A stretch of 64,000 bases of DNA from Blastomonas aquatica. Its GTDB lineage: Bacteria; Pseudomonadota; Alphaproteobacteria; Sphingomonadales; Sphingomonadaceae. Position 1 is the first letter of the stretch, and every line of letters begins with the position of its first letter. Made by a program: the position numbers and the translations under genes. A model generated the notes under the pieces. That model was not told where the DNA came from and did no database searches. It worked only from the letters and a program-made list of their open reading frames with translations. The DNA is taken from assembly GCF_014639875.1 (NCBI RefSeq), contig NZ_BMGD01000001.1, forward strand, positions 62,001-126,000, in the 5' to 3' direction. Shown here piece by piece: positions 54,992 to 64,000 of the stretch.

Positions 54992-55810
54992 TTACTCTGC
55001 GGGCTCTGACTGAGCTTCGGGCAACGGCTCTTCCGCCTCTTCCGGCGGTGCCTTGGCGGCCTTGCGATCGGTAAACCAGATCGCCACGATGCTGATCTCG
55101 TACAACAGCACCAGCGGGATTGCGAGCATCAGCTGGGACACCACATCGGGCGGGGTCAACACCGCAGCGACCACGAAAGCTGCGACGATCATATAGCGAC
55201 GCAAGCTGACCAGTTGCGCGCGCGTGACGATGCCCGCCCGATTGAGCAGCATCAGCAACACCGGCAGCAGGAAGCTGATCCCGAAGGCGAGAATGAACTG
55301 CATCACCAGCGACAGATACGCATCCGTGCTGGGCAATGCCTCGACCTCGAGCCCGCCCGAGTCCCCCTGAAACTGAAGGAAGAAATGAAACGCGGTCGGC
55401 ATCACGATATAATAAGCGAGCGCGGCACCAATGGTGAACAGCAGCGGAGTCGCCAGGATGAAGGGCAACAGCGCGCGCTTTTCCTTGCGGTAGAGTCCCG
55501 GCGCAACGAACGCCCATAATTGGTTGGCGATGATCGGAAACGAGAGACAGAACGCGGCGAAAATCGCCACCTTCACCTGCACGAAGAACGCCTCGTACAA
55601 CTTGGTGTACACCAGACGTCCGTTGCCATCGCCAAACGCTTCCTTGAGCGGGACGACCAGGAACGCGAAAATCTGTTCGGAGAAATAGAAGCACACGCCA
55701 AAGGCCAGCAGCAGCGCGATAACGCAGCGGACCAGCCGCTGGCGCAGCTCGATCAGATGATCGAGCAGAGGCGCACGCGAGGCGTCGATCTCGTCTTCGG
55801 GCTCGCTCAT
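54992..55810 (-). CDS. tatC: Sec-independent protein translocase TatC
   Basis: 272 aa, six transmembrane helices. The N terminus (LLDHLIELRQRLVRCVIALLLAF) carries the conserved Glu-Leu-Arg signal-peptide recognition region. It also has FAFLVVPLKEAF, LSFPIIANQLWAFVAPGLYRKEK, and a hydrophilic acidic C-tail. It is the twin-arginine receptor component with TatB. The start at 55810 overlaps tatB, whose frame ends at 55807. Confidence 0.95.
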   Translation of the reverse strand: MSEPEDEIDASRAPLLDHLIELRQRLVRCVIALLLAFGVCFYFSEQIFAFLVVPLKEAFGDGNGRLVYTKLYEAFFVQVKVAIFAAFCLSFPIIANQLWAFVAPGLYRKEKRALLPFILATPLLFTIGAALAYYIVMPTAFHFFLQFQGDSGGLEVEALPSTDAYLSLVMQFILAFGISFLLPVLLMLLNRAGIVTRAQLVSLRRYMIVAAFVVAAVLTPPDVVSQLMLAIPLVLLYEISIVAIWFTDRKAAKAPPEEAEEPLPEAQSEPAE

Positions 55811-56220
55811 CGCTCGCCTTCCGCAACCGGGACGCCAGGTGGCGCAACGGTGACGGCGCCGGCAGTCGAGCCTTCGGACACCGCTGGACCGGTTTCAGCC
55901 TGCGCCAATGGCTGCATGGCAGGCGCCGGATCCCCGGCGTTGGTTGCTGGCTCGGCTGTGGCAGGCGTCGCCACGGTCGAAGGCGCGGCGTGTTCGCGCA
56001 TTATGCGCTCGTTGTCCGCCTTCCACTTCTTTTCCATTTCCTCGAGTTCAACCTCGCGCACCATGGCGTCGAGCCCCGTCCGGAAATGACGGGCGACGCC
56101 CTTGGCCTTGCCGACAACTTGGCCGACCTTGTACAGCGCGCGCGGCAGATCTTTCGGGCCGATCACGACGATCGCCACGATGATGATCATCAGCAGCTCG
56201 GTTGATCCGATGTCTAACAT
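55807..56220 (-). CDS. tatB: Sec-independent protein translocase TatB
   Basis: 137 aa. One N-terminal transmembrane helix with the TatA/B glutamate-type start (MLDIGSTELLMIIIVAIVVIGPKDLPRALY), an amphipathic helix, then a long charged and Pro/Ala/Thr-rich tail (the family tail is variable). It binds twin-arginine precursors with TatC. The order tatA-tatB-tatC on the minus strand is the usual operon order. Confidence 0.94.
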   Translation of the reverse strand: MLDIGSTELLMIIIVAIVVIGPKDLPRALYKVGQVVGKAKGVARHFRTGLDAMVREVELEEMEKKWKADNERIMREHAAPSTVATPATAEPATNAGDPAPAMQPLAQAETGPAVSEGSTAGAVTVAPPGVPVAEGER

Positions 56221-56289
56221 GACATGGTCACGCCTTCACGCTGTCCGTCCTTGGCCGATACTGCACCCGCCAGGGTCCAATGCCCGCAA

Positions 56290-56538
56290 TCAACCCGGCT
56301 TGCGCTCTTCGGTCGGTGTGGTGGTGGCGGTGCCATCGATCGTGCGCGCAGGTGGAGCCTCGATCTGCGCAACGGGTCGCTTGGGCTGCACCGGCTCTTC
56401 ATCTTCGGCCATGCCCTTTTTGAAGCTCTTGATGCCCTTGGCGACATCACCCATGATCGAAGAAATCCGTCCGCCGCCAAACAGCAGGACGATGATGATC
56501 AGCACAATAACCCAGTGCATCAGGGAGAAGGATCCCAT
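56290..56538 (-). CDS. tatA: Sec-independent protein translocase TatA
   Basis: 82 aa. A transmembrane helix ([25 protein letters not shown]) is followed by the amphipathic helix [23 protein letters not shown], as expected for the pore-forming subunit. First gene of tatABC. scpB lies 28 bases upstream in the same direction, so tat and scp may share a transcript. Confidence 0.95.
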   Translation of the reverse strand: MGSFSLMHWVIVLIIIVLLFGGGRISSIMGDVAKGIKSFKKGMAEDEEPVQPKRPVAQIEAPPARTIDGTATTTPTEERKPG

Positions 56539-56566
56539 AGCAAATCTCCTGAAATTCGCCCTCTAC

Positions 56567-57220
56567 CTAGGCCTGATCGTCGCTGTTTTCCAGCAATGAA
56601 TCCGATTCATCGGACGAGCTGTCGGGATCGTTGCCAGATTCGGCACCAGACTGGTCAGTCGCCAGAGCCCCTTCGAGGGCAAGATCAACCGGGTCGAGCA
56701 GCCCCGCTGCGCGCAAGTCTTCAATTCCCGGAAGGTCTCGCCGGCTGGTGAGGCCGAAATGGGTGAGGAAGCCGGGCGTAGTGGCATAGATCAGCGGCCT
56801 GCCGGGGACCTCGCGGCGGCCCGCCGGGGTGACCCAGCCTTCCTCCATCAGCACGTCAATGGTCCCCTTGCTGACCTGCACGCCGCGGATCGCCTCGATC
56901 TCGGCGCGGCTGACCGGCTCGTGATAGGCGATGATCGCCAGCGTCTCGGTCGCGGCACGCGACAGCTTGCGGGTCTGTTCGGTCTCCCGGCGGAGCAGCC
57001 AGGCAAGGTCGGGCGCGGTCTGGAAATGCCAGCGCCCCCCGCGCTCAACCAGTTCGACCCCGCGCCCTGCATAGTCGGCCCGCAATGCCTCGAGCGCGGC
57101 TGCGATATCGGCGTCTTTGCCGATCTGTGCGGCCAGGTCCTCGGCGCTTTGCGGTTCGAGCGCCGCAAACAACGCCGCCTCGACCGCGCGCACCACGGGG
57201 TCCGGTTCTTGACCGCTCAT
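56567..57220 (-). CDS. scpB: Segregation and condensation protein B
   Basis: 217 aa, the winged-helix kleisin partner of SMC. The core LSRAATETLAIIAYHEPVSRAEIEAIRGVQ is the family signature. Residues after about 180 are acidic and disordered. ATG 57220 overlaps the scpA stop (ATGA). With ScpA it holds the SMC complex for chromosome segregation. Confidence 0.94.
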   Translation of the reverse strand: MSGQEPDPVVRAVEAALFAALEPQSAEDLAAQIGKDADIAAALEALRADYAGRGVELVERGGRWHFQTAPDLAWLLRRETEQTRKLSRAATETLAIIAYHEPVSRAEIEAIRGVQVSKGTIDVLMEEGWVTPAGRREVPGRPLIYATTPGFLTHFGLTSRRDLPGIEDLRAAGLLDPVDLALEGALATDQSGAESGNDPDSSSDESDSLLENSDDQA

Positions 57221-58050
57221 CGCGCCCTGCGCACCTTCAACGGCGCAAAAGCTTCTTCCTGCGCAAGTTCGACCTGGCCCTGCCGGGCGAGCTCGAGCAG
57301 CGCAAGAAAGGTCGATGCGGTGGCCGATCGGGTCAGATCGGCAGGCGCTCCCTCGGGCAGAAAGCTGCGCAGATCGGTCCAGTCGAGCGCGGTGCCCAGC
57401 ATGTACGACAGCCGTGCAAGCGCGTCTTCCAGAGTCATCACGCGGCGCGACTTGACCATGTGCACCACCGGCTCGCTGCGTCGCTTTACCCGGCCGTAGG
57501 CGGTGAGCAGATCGAACAGACTGCAATCATGCCGCGTCTTGGTGAGCAGCCGCAGCCCCTCGCCCTGCCCATGCGCGAACACATCGCGGCCCAGCCGGTC
57601 GCGGCTAAGCAGACGCGCTGCTGCCTCGCGCATCGCTGCCAAGCGTTGCAGCCGCAGTTGCAGCCGCAGCGCCAGTTCCTCGGGCGAGGGCTCGACCTCG
57701 GGGTCGCCGGGCAACAGCAGTGCGGACTTGAGATAGGCGAGCCACGCAGCCATCACCAGATAGTCCGCTGCCAGCTCGAGCTTCAGGCTGGTCGCGCTCT
57801 CGATAAAGCCAAGATACTGATTGGTGAGATCGAGGATCGAAATCTGCCGCAGATCGACCTTCTGCCGCCGCGCCAGATCGAGCAAAAGGTCAAGCGGGCC
57901 TTCCCAGCCATCGACATCGATCAGCAGCGCTTCTGCCGCCGCAGTGGCAGGCGATACAGGCTCGCGGAAGAAGATATAGTCGCCGTCGGGAGGCGCAATG
58001 CTAGCGACGGAATCGAGTTCGCTCGCGCCCCCGCTTGCGCCCTCGATCAC
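57217..58050 (-). CDS. scpA: Segregation and condensation protein A (kleisin)
   Basis: 277 aa if it begins at the GTG at 58050, whose GTGA overlaps the nagZ stop. A longer in-frame start at 58104 would overlap nagZ by 58 bases. The kleisin N-terminal motif GWEGPLDLLLDLARRQKVDLRQI and C-terminal VVHMVKSRRVMTLEDALARLSYML are clear. It bridges the two SMC heads with ScpB. Confidence 0.93.
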   Translation of the reverse strand: MIEGASGGASELDSVASIAPPDGDYIFFREPVSPATAAAEALLIDVDGWEGPLDLLLDLARRQKVDLRQISILDLTNQYLGFIESATSLKLELAADYLVMAAWLAYLKSALLLPGDPEVEPSPEELALRLQLRLQRLAAMREAAARLLSRDRLGRDVFAHGQGEGLRLLTKTRHDCSLFDLLTAYGRVKRRSEPVVHMVKSRRVMTLEDALARLSYMLGTALDWTDLRSFLPEGAPADLTRSATASTFLALLELARQGQVELAQEEAFAPLKVRRAR

Positions 58051-59054
58051 GCGAGTGCCAAAAGCGCGTCGCGTTTCGCGATCAGATCGGCCTGATGCGA
58101 CCAATCGGTGGCAGGGTTGATCGCGGCGCGAGCGCGGTCGAGCCGCTCTTGCGAAGCGTCCGAAATATCGGGCAGCGCATGGGCGATACCGATCATCTCG
58201 TCCATCCTGCCCCAGCAGTTGAGCGCGATGTCACAACCCGCCGCAACCGCGCGTGCGGCACGGTCGGGCACCTCGCCGGCCAGCGCCTTCATATCGAGAT
58301 CATCGCTGAGCAGCAGCCCATCAAACCCGATCCGCTGGCGGATGATATTGTCGATGATCCACGGCGAATGCGTCGCGCAGCGCTCGGTGTCCCAGGCCTC
58401 GAACAGGATGTGACCGGTCATCCCGATTTCGGCGTTGTTGAGCGCGCGGAACGGGGCGATGTCCTGCTCGAGCTCGGCATCGTTCGCGGTGACGCGGGGC
58501 AGCTCCATATGGCTGTCGACCATCGCGCGGCCGTGACCCGGCATATGCTTGATCGTCCCCAGCACCCCGCCGCGCTTCAATCCGTCGAGCACCGCGCGGC
58601 CCAGCGCGGCCACGCGCATCGGCTCCTGCCCCAGGGCGCGGTCGCCGATCGCAGGCGTGCCGCCGGGAATCGCGACATCGAGCAACGGCACGCAGTCGAC
58701 GGTGATGCCGACTTCGGCCAGATCGAGCGCCAGCGCCTCGGCATTGATCCGCGCGGCCTCGATCGCGCTCGCGGGGGCGACGTCATACAAACGGTCGAAC
58801 GCGGCGCCGGCGGGAAAAGACAGCCAGTGCGGCGGCTTCATCCGCGAAACGCGCCCGCCTTCCTGATCGATCAGGATCGGCAGCCGGTCATCGCCGTGCA
58901 ACGCGCGCAGGTCATCAGTCAGCGCGCGCAACTGATCGCGGGTGTCGATGTTGCGGCCGAACAGGATGTATCCTGCCGGAACGCTGTCCTTGAAGAAGGC
59001 GCGCTCATCGGGCGCGATCGTCAGACCGGCCAGGCCGAAAATTACGGGTTTCAT
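58047..59054 (-). CDS. nagZ: Beta-N-acetylhexosaminidase (peptidoglycan recycling)
   Basis: 335 aa, a GH3 enzyme releasing GlcNAc from anhydromuropeptides in the cytoplasm. Motifs are PILIDQEGGRVSRM, the mobile catalytic loop KHMPGHGRAMVDSH with the His-Asp pair, and LLLSDDLDMKAL with the nucleophilic Asp. ATG 59054 begins MKPVIFGLAG. It sits between a SPOR protein and scpA, all leftward. Confidence 0.94.
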   Translation of the reverse strand: MKPVIFGLAGLTIAPDERAFFKDSVPAGYILFGRNIDTRDQLRALTDDLRALHGDDRLPILIDQEGGRVSRMKPPHWLSFPAGAAFDRLYDVAPASAIEAARINAEALALDLAEVGITVDCVPLLDVAIPGGTPAIGDRALGQEPMRVAALGRAVLDGLKRGGVLGTIKHMPGHGRAMVDSHMELPRVTANDAELEQDIAPFRALNNAEIGMTGHILFEAWDTERCATHSPWIIDNIIRQRIGFDGLLLSDDLDMKALAGEVPDRAARAVAAGCDIALNCWGRMDEMIGIAHALPDISDASQERLDRARAAINPATDWSHQADLIAKRDALLALA

Positions 59055-59085
59055 GGTCGCAGTGTCGCCAAAATCGGCGGTGAAA

Positions 59086-59712
59086 TCAACGCACCACCAG
59101 GCAGTTTTGCCCAGCTTTCTTGAGCTGGTCGCAAACCGAGGCCGCACCGGCGGGGCTGCCGAGCACCGCGCTCAACCGGAATACCGTGCCGCCATCGACG
59201 GTCGCCTGAACGATCCGGCGGTTGAGCCCGCTGAGCACCTCGTGCCGCTGGCTGAGCGTGGCCCATCCCGCCAGCGCGCTGGTCTCATCGGTATAAGCGC
59301 CCAATTGCACCAGAGCGCTTCCCGGAGGCGGCGGCGCACCTGCGGCATCGACCAGCTGGCCCTGCGGCTCCTCACCCTGGCTGACCGCGAAGCTCGCATC
59401 GCCGGTGCCTTCGACCTTCTGTTCCTGCTTGTCCTTGGGGCGAACCTTGTAATCGCCCTGCGGCGCGGCGATCAGGCTGCCATCCCCCTCTGGGCCGCCG
59501 CCGTTTCCACCAATCCAATAGATCGCCGCGAGAACGATCGACAGGCCAACCAGCCCCAGCAGCATGAACCCGATGATCTTGCCTGCAGAGCTTTCCCCCT
59601 GAGGTGCATCATCAGCCGATTCAAGCCAGGGCAGCCGGTCATCATCGGTATCCAGCCCCAACGGGTGGTCCCTCAGGTTATCGTCCACGCCATCATCCAG
59701 CCGATTGCTCAT
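59086..59712 (-). CDS. SPOR-domain membrane protein
   Basis: 208 aa. A cytoplasmic acidic N terminus (DDGVDDNLRDHPLGLDTDDD), one transmembrane helix (about 45-66, IIGFMLLGLVGLSIVLAAIYWI), a linker, and a C-terminal SPOR domain (about 133-208, ALVQLGAYTDETSALAGWATL). SPOR domains bind denuded septal glycan, so the protein probably localises at division sites. It lies between argS and nagZ, the common alphaproteobacterial argS-SPOR-nagZ-scpA-scpB-tatA order. Confidence 0.9.
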   Translation of the reverse strand: MSNRLDDGVDDNLRDHPLGLDTDDDRLPWLESADDAPQGESSAGKIIGFMLLGLVGLSIVLAAIYWIGGNGGGPEGDGSLIAAPQGDYKVRPKDKQEQKVEGTGDASFAVSQGEEPQGQLVDAAGAPPPPGSALVQLGAYTDETSALAGWATLSQRHEVLSGLNRRIVQATVDGGTVFRLSAVLGSPAGAASVCDQLKKAGQNCLVVR

Positions 59713-59770
59713 TCATTCCGCCCCATCAGACACGCTTATATGGCCATGACTGCTGCGACAGGCGGGCAGG

Positions 59771-61507
59771 CTACATTTGCGTAGCCGCCTCCACCGCCAT
59801 CAGCGCCAGACCATTGGCGATGACTTGCCCGATATTTCGGGCCATGAAAAGCCTCGCGGCGCTGGTCTGCGCATCATGGGTCATAACGATACGCTTGTCG
59901 GGCCGATCGTTGCCAAGGTTGAAGAACGCATGAAAGGCCGCCGCCAGATCGCCGAGGTAGAACGCGATCCGGTGCGGCTCGCGGTTCAGCGCTGCCGATT
60001 CGACGATGCGCGGGAACTGCGCCGCCAGCGCAATCAGCGCATGCTCTTCAACGCCGAGCAGATCGAGATGCTCGGCTGAAGGGGCGAGGCCCTCCGCCTC
60101 GGCCTTGCGCATGATCGAATGGATCCGCGCGTGCGCATATTGCACATAGAACACCGGATTGTCCTTGGAGGCTTCGACCACCTTCTCGAAGTCGAACTCC
60201 ATCTGTGCATCGGCCTTGCGGGTGAGCATGGTGAAGCGCACGACATCCTTGCCAACCTCGTTGACGACGTCGGCCAATGTCACGAAATTGCCCGAGCGCT
60301 TGGACATCTTGAGCGGCTCGCCGCCGCGCATCAGCTTGACCATCTGCACCAGCCGCACATCGAACCGCGCCGGACCACCTTCGCGATCTTCGGTCAGCGC
60401 TGCCACCGCCGCCTTTATCCGCTTGACGGTGCCTGCATGGTCGGCGCCCCAGATGTCGATCAGCTGGTCGGCACTTTCGGCCTTCTGATAGTGATAGGCC
60501 AGGTCCGCGCCGAAATAGGTCCAGCTGCCATCCGACTTGCGGATCGGGCGGTCCTGGTCGTCGCCGAATTTCGTCGAGCGGAACAGCGGCAGCTCGACCG
60601 GCTCCCAGTCCTCGATCACCTTGCCCTTGGGGGCTTCGAGTTCGCCGTCGTACACCAGATCGCGCGCGCGCAGCACGGCTTCGGCCGCTTCGGGCTTGCC
60701 TGCGGCCTGCAGCTCCGCCTCGGACGAGAACACGTCGTGGTGGATGCCGAGCAGCACCAGATCGGCCCGGATCATGTCCATCATTGCGGCAACCGCGCGC
60801 TTGCGGAACATCACCAGCCAATCGCCTTCGGGAGCATTGGCCTGTGCATCGCCCAGCTCCTGCGCCAGTTCTTTGGCCAAGGGCACCAGATAGTCGCCGG
60901 GATACAGGCCCTCGGGCATGTCGCCGCTCTCAAGCCCCAGCGCCTCGCGATAGCGCCAGTGGACCGAGCGGGCGAGCACATCGACCTGGCCACCTGCATC
61001 GTTGATGTAATATTCTCGGATGACCTTGTGGCCCGAATATTCGAGCAGCGTCGCCAGCGCATCGCCGACCACCGCGCCGCGGCAATGGCCCATGTGCATC
61101 GGTCCGGTCGGGTTGGCCGAGACATATTCGATGTTGACCGTAACACCCTCGCCCAGGTCCGAACGGCCGTAATCCGCGCCCATTGCGGCGATCGAGCGCA
61201 ATTCGTCGATCCAGGCCGAGGGCGCGAGGCGCAGGTTGAGGAAACCGGGTCCGGCGATTTCGACTGCGGTCACCTCATCGACCTTCTCGAGCTCGGCGCC
61301 GATCGCCTCTGCCAGCGCGCGCGGGTTGGTACCGGCGGGCTTGGCGAGCACCATCGCAGCGTTGGTCGAGAGGTCGCCATGCGATGCGTCACGCGGCGGC
61401 TCGACCGTCAGCGCGCCGCGATCAAGCCCGGCAGGCAGAACGCCGCTCGCCTCGAGCGCATCAAGCGCAGTGTTCAGGTGCTGGATGAAACGGGGGTAGA
61501 GTGTCAT
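59771..61507 (-). CDS. argS: Arginyl-tRNA synthetase
   Basis: 578 aa, class I synthetase. The HIGH-type motif is PTGPMHMGHCRGAVVGDAL and the KMSKS-type motif is PLKMSKRSGNFVTL. The N-terminal Add-1 domain and the C-terminal DALR anticodon domain (VQYAHARIHSIMRKA and onwards) are complete. First gene of the argS-SPOR-nagZ-scpA-scpB-tatABC run, which may be one long transcript. Confidence 0.97.
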   Translation of the reverse strand: MTLYPRFIQHLNTALDALEASGVLPAGLDRGALTVEPPRDASHGDLSTNAAMVLAKPAGTNPRALAEAIGAELEKVDEVTAVEIAGPGFLNLRLAPSAWIDELRSIAAMGADYGRSDLGEGVTVNIEYVSANPTGPMHMGHCRGAVVGDALATLLEYSGHKVIREYYINDAGGQVDVLARSVHWRYREALGLESGDMPEGLYPGDYLVPLAKELAQELGDAQANAPEGDWLVMFRKRAVAAMMDMIRADLVLLGIHHDVFSSEAELQAAGKPEAAEAVLRARDLVYDGELEAPKGKVIEDWEPVELPLFRSTKFGDDQDRPIRKSDGSWTYFGADLAYHYQKAESADQLIDIWGADHAGTVKRIKAAVAALTEDREGGPARFDVRLVQMVKLMRGGEPLKMSKRSGNFVTLADVVNEVGKDVVRFTMLTRKADAQMEFDFEKVVEASKDNPVFYVQYAHARIHSIMRKAEAEGLAPSAEHLDLLGVEEHALIALAAQFPRIVESAALNREPHRIAFYLGDLAAAFHAFFNLGNDRPDKRIVMTHDAQTSAARLFMARNIGQVIANGLALMAVEAATQM

Positions 61508-61530
61508 GATTTTGGCCCTGATCGTATCAC

Positions 61531-61554
61531 TCCTCCCCCCTATGCGGGGGAGGA
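61531..61554. repeat. GC palindrome upstream of argS
   Basis: TCCTCCCCC and GGGGGAGGA pair with a short CTATGC-type loop, 24 bases before the argS ATG. It shares the cctccccc core with the palindrome at 46752. It lies where the argS leader should be, so it could affect its translation. Confidence 0.5.
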
Positions 61555-61688
61555 TACGAAGACTTGGAGCGGAGCTCCTAGTCGAAGTTGGAGAGGGGAA
61601 TCCGAGGAGTCAATTGTGCTCCCAGCCTTCTCCCTGCTTCACGGCGTGAAGCTGTCCCTCTCCCGTAAAGGGAAAGGGCAAGGCAGCT

Positions 61689-62339
61689 TCATCGCGTCGC
61701 GTTGTACTGCAATTGGTCCGCGGTCAGCTGAAAACCAACCAGCAGCTCGAAGCTCGTCCGCTGCATCGCGGTGCGCACTTCGGGAACCGAAAGCGGATCG
61801 ATCGCCGCATCGGGATCGCCCGATTTACGGCGACGCGTAATCCGCTCGCGAATATCTTCGGGCAAGGTCGCTGCTGCCTTGTTAATGTAACCTGCGCCCG
61901 ATGCCTTGGCCTCGGCACGATACGAGCCATCGGCGAAGTTGAGCGTCACCGATCCCAGCCGCTTGGCGACCACAGTGTTGCCACCTCGCATGACGGTCGA
62001 GAAATACGGCAAGGTCACGGTGCGCTGGCCGCGGTTGTCACTGCGGCGACCGAACACGTCGAAGCTGGCGGTCGCATAGATTTCCTCGCCGGCTTCATCG
62101 CAGGTGGGCCGCACATTGGTGATCGTTGCGACCACATCGATAGCGCTGGCATCGCGGCTGTTGGCGGGGTTGAAGATCGTGACATCGCCGGTGTGCGCGG
62201 GAATCGCCGTGTTCGGGCAGGCACTCAGCGTTGATGACACACCAACACCGGAATCGACCACCAGCTGATTTTTCTCCGCGCAAGCCGAAAGGCTGAGCAA
62301 AGCAAGCCCAGAGCCCAGAACGGCGATAGACGATTTCAT
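61689..62339 (-). CDS. Hypothetical lipoprotein
   Basis: 216 aa from ATG 62339 (ATG 62354 is possible). A signal peptide ends in a lipobox (LALLSLSAC). The mature protein is beta-rich (VVATITNVRPTCDEAGEEIYATASFDVFG, then VTLPYFSTVMRGGNTVVAKRLGSVTLNF), ending in a helical segment (TRRRKSGDPDAAIDPLSVPEVRTAM). I do not recognise a named family. Outer-membrane lipoprotein location is likely. It stands alone between argS and the divergent ispH. Confidence 0.75.
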   Translation of the reverse strand: MKSSIAVLGSGLALLSLSACAEKNQLVVDSGVGVSSTLSACPNTAIPAHTGDVTIFNPANSRDASAIDVVATITNVRPTCDEAGEEIYATASFDVFGRRSDNRGQRTVTLPYFSTVMRGGNTVVAKRLGSVTLNFADGSYRAEAKASGAGYINKAAATLPEDIRERITRRRKSGDPDAAIDPLSVPEVRTAMQRTSFELLVGFQLTADQLQYNATR

Positions 62340-62545
62340 GGGCAAAATGGGCATGTTCAAACAAAAATCCTTCGAGGCCACAGTGCTTCGCTCCTTATCG
62401 GGCGTTGGGTTTCAGCGCAACGACCAGATTCCGGCACCAGAATGCCGGGACCAGCTCTCGGCATGCCCTTGGCTTCAGGGACATGCTTCACACGGTGGCC
62501 CGCTTCGCCTAAGACGGGAATGGAATTACGAAAGCCAATCTGAAC

Positions 62546-63529
62546 ATGACAGAAACCGCCACCCCCCTGCCCGCGGTCAAGCCGCCGCTGCTGATCAAGA
62601 TCGCCTCTCCGCGAGGCTTTTGCGCCGGCGTCGACCGCGCGATCGAGATCGTCGAGCTCTCGCTGCACAAATACGGCGCGCCGGTGTATGTCCGGCACGA
62701 GATCGTCCACAACAAGTTCGTCGTCGACAGCCTCAAGGCCAAGGGCGCGATCTTCGTCGAGGAGCTCGACGAAGTCCCCGATGGCGTGCCGGTGGTCTTC
62801 TCCGCGCATGGCGTTCCCAAATCGGTGCCACACAAGGCCGCCGAACGCGGGCTGAACTATCTCGACGCCACCTGCCCGTTGGTCTCCAAGGTTCATCGCC
62901 AGGCCGAGCGTCAGGTCGAGGCAGGCCGCCACATCATCTTCGTCGGCCACAAGGGCCACCCCGAAGTGATCGGCACCTTCGGCCAGGTGGAACAAGGCAA
63001 CATGACGCTGGTCGAGACGGTCGAGGATGTCACCAATTTGCAGGTAGCCGACGAGACCAAGCTGGCGTTCCTCACCCAGACGACGCTTTCGGTCGATGAT
63101 ACCGCAGAGATTGTCGCCGCATTGCATCAGCGCTTCCCCGCGATCGTCGGGCCCAAGGGTGAGGATATCTGCTATGCCACATCCAACCGCCAGGCGGCGG
63201 TCAAGGTGATGACCGACGATTGCGATCTGGTGCTCGTCATCGGTGCGCCCAACAGCTCGAATTCGCTGCGGCTGGTCGAGGTTGCCGAGCGTGAGGGTAC
63301 CCGTGCCATGCTGATCCAGCGGGCTCAGGAAATCGAGCTGCGCTGGTTCGACGGGGTCCAGACCCTGGGGCTGACCGCAGGCGCATCGGCACCGGAAATC
63401 CTGGTGCGCGAAGTCGTCGATCTGCTGGGACGGCATTTCGATGTCACCGAGGAGCGGGTGAAGACCGTCGACGAGCGGATCACCTTCAAGCTGCCGCGGG
63501 CGCTCTCGGCTGAGGCCGATGCCGCCTGA
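62546..63529 (+). CDS. ispH: 4-hydroxy-3-methylbut-2-enyl diphosphate reductase
   Basis: 327 aa, the last enzyme of the MEP isoprenoid pathway, giving IPP and DMAPP. The three [4Fe-4S] cysteines lie in [23 protein letters not shown] and [12 protein letters not shown], and the substrate-binding region in [13 protein letters not shown]. It supplies IspA at 21.5 kb. The stop overlaps the thrB start (TGATG), so the two are coupled. Confidence 0.96.
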   Translation: MTETATPLPAVKPPLLIKIASPRGFCAGVDRAIEIVELSLHKYGAPVYVRHEIVHNKFVVDSLKAKGAIFVEELDEVPDGVPVVFSAHGVPKSVPHKAAERGLNYLDATCPLVSKVHRQAERQVEAGRHIIFVGHKGHPEVIGTFGQVEQGNMTLVETVEDVTNLQVADETKLAFLTQTTLSVDDTAEIVAALHQRFPAIVGPKGEDICYATSNRQAAVKVMTDDCDLVLVIGAPNSSNSLRLVEVAEREGTRAMLIQRAQEIELRWFDGVQTLGLTAGASAPEILVREVVDLLGRHFDVTEERVKTVDERITFKLPRALSAEADAA

Positions 63530-64000
63530 TGGCTGTCTACACCCATGTCAGCGCCGAAATGATGGCGCGGTTTCTGAACGACTATGACACCGGCGAACTG
63601 ATCAGCTTCAAAGGCATCGCCGAGGGTGTCGAGAACAGCAATTTTCTGGTCGAAACCCGTGGCGGGGCCGATGGGCATCGCTTTATCCTGACATTGTACG
63701 AAAAGCGCGTCGATCCGGCAGACCTGCCGTTCTTCATGGCGCTGCTCGATCATCTGGCGATGCGCGGCTGCCGCGTTCCGCGCGCGATCGCCGACCGAAC
63801 GGGCGTGCAGATCAAGCAGCTTGCCGGACGCCGTGCCTGTCTGATCGAGTTTCTCGAAGGTATTTCTTTGAGTACGCCCAACCCGGCGCAGGCAACTGCA
63901 GCGGGCGAGGCGCTGGCCGAAATGCATATTGCCGTCGCCGATTTTGACGGTAGCCGGCCCAACAGCATGGGGCTCGCCTCATGGCATGATCTGGCCAGCC
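63529..64000 (+). CDS. thrB: Homoserine kinase (APH-fold type), truncated by window end
   Basis: The first 157 codons are visible and the gene runs off the right edge. It begins [20 protein letters not shown] and continues GELISFKGIAEGVENSNFLVET, the typical N terminus of the alphaproteobacterial ThrB, a phosphotransferase-fold homoserine kinase unlike the GHMP-type of E. coli. The coupling ispH-thrB is common in alphaproteobacteria. The catalytic Asp lies beyond the window. Confidence 0.9.
   Translation, partial: MAVYTHVSAEMMARFLNDYDTGELISFKGIAEGVENSNFLVETRGGADGHRFILTLYEKRVDPADLPFFMALLDHLAMRGCRVPRAIADRTGVQIKQLAGRRACLIEFLEGISLSTPNPAQATAAGEALAEMHIAVADFDGSRPNSMGLASWHDLAS

Overview
The window is a chromosomal segment of a high-GC alphaproteobacterium, most likely a sphingomonad (order Sphingomonadales). 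The pointers are a divergent phyR / nepR-phyP general-stress locus, a complete Entner-Doudoroff operon (zwf-pgl-edd-glk-eda), exosortase-A-associated small-molecule genes, alphaproteobacterial-type ribosomal protein S4, and dispersed intergenic palindromes of the ccggcgaaagccgg type. Most genes run near 65% GC (39 of 60 bases in a hand count at 5101-5160). The genus cannot be fixed from the sequence alone. I saw no rRNA, tRNA, CRISPR array, integrase or transposase.

Layout. 0-5.7 kb: class I fumarase and class Ia ribonucleotide reductase (nrdA, nrdB). 5.75-7.3 kb: a small accessory patch with an AT-rich DUF4145 zinc-ribbon gene, an overlapping DUF4160/DUF2442 pair and a Cys-rich mini-protein. 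7.4-17.9 kb: an acetate-type module with a transporter-like hybrid kinase (CrbS type), its LuxR-type regulator (CrbR type), acetyl-CoA synthetase, a DcaP-like porin, an MHS-family transporter with a large periplasmic insert, and an acetyltransferase. 18.3-26.2 kb: cold-shock protein, queA, cyclophilin, coaD, ispA, xseB, purL and an S1/P1 nuclease. 26.3-32.1 kb: the Entner-Doudoroff operon, with a LacI-family-type operator in front of it.

32.1-37.8 kb: two divergent operons of exosortase-A-system-associated enzymes (PLP decarboxylase and AMP ligase; acetyltransferase, acyl carrier protein and two alpha/beta hydrolases). The exosortase itself is not in the window. 38-43 kb: a secreted hypothetical protein, thioredoxin reductase, a type III polyketide synthase coupled to an ICMT-type methyltransferase, and an S41 lipoprotein protease. 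43-48 kb: rpiB, glyA, a small membrane protein, nrdR, a GIY-YIG/TrmJ fusion, chorismate mutase and rpsD. 48-53 kb: an S9 peptidase and the general-stress module phyR / nepR-phyP, with no ecfG beside it. 53-64 kb: tgt, an orphan DUF2282 lipoprotein, tatCBA, scpBA, nagZ, a SPOR protein, argS, a lipoprotein, ispH and the start of thrB.

How the parts relate. The RNR genes and their predicted repressor NrdR lie about 40 kb apart. queA and tgt are two steps of queuosine synthesis. ispA and ispH belong to isoprenoid synthesis. The points most worth following up are the exosortase-associated cluster, the apparent ATA start of the CrbR-like regulator, the degenerate GIY-YIG domain fused to TrmJ, the orphan DUF2282 lipoprotein, the degenerate ATPase domain of PhyP, and the LacI-type operator upstream of zwf.
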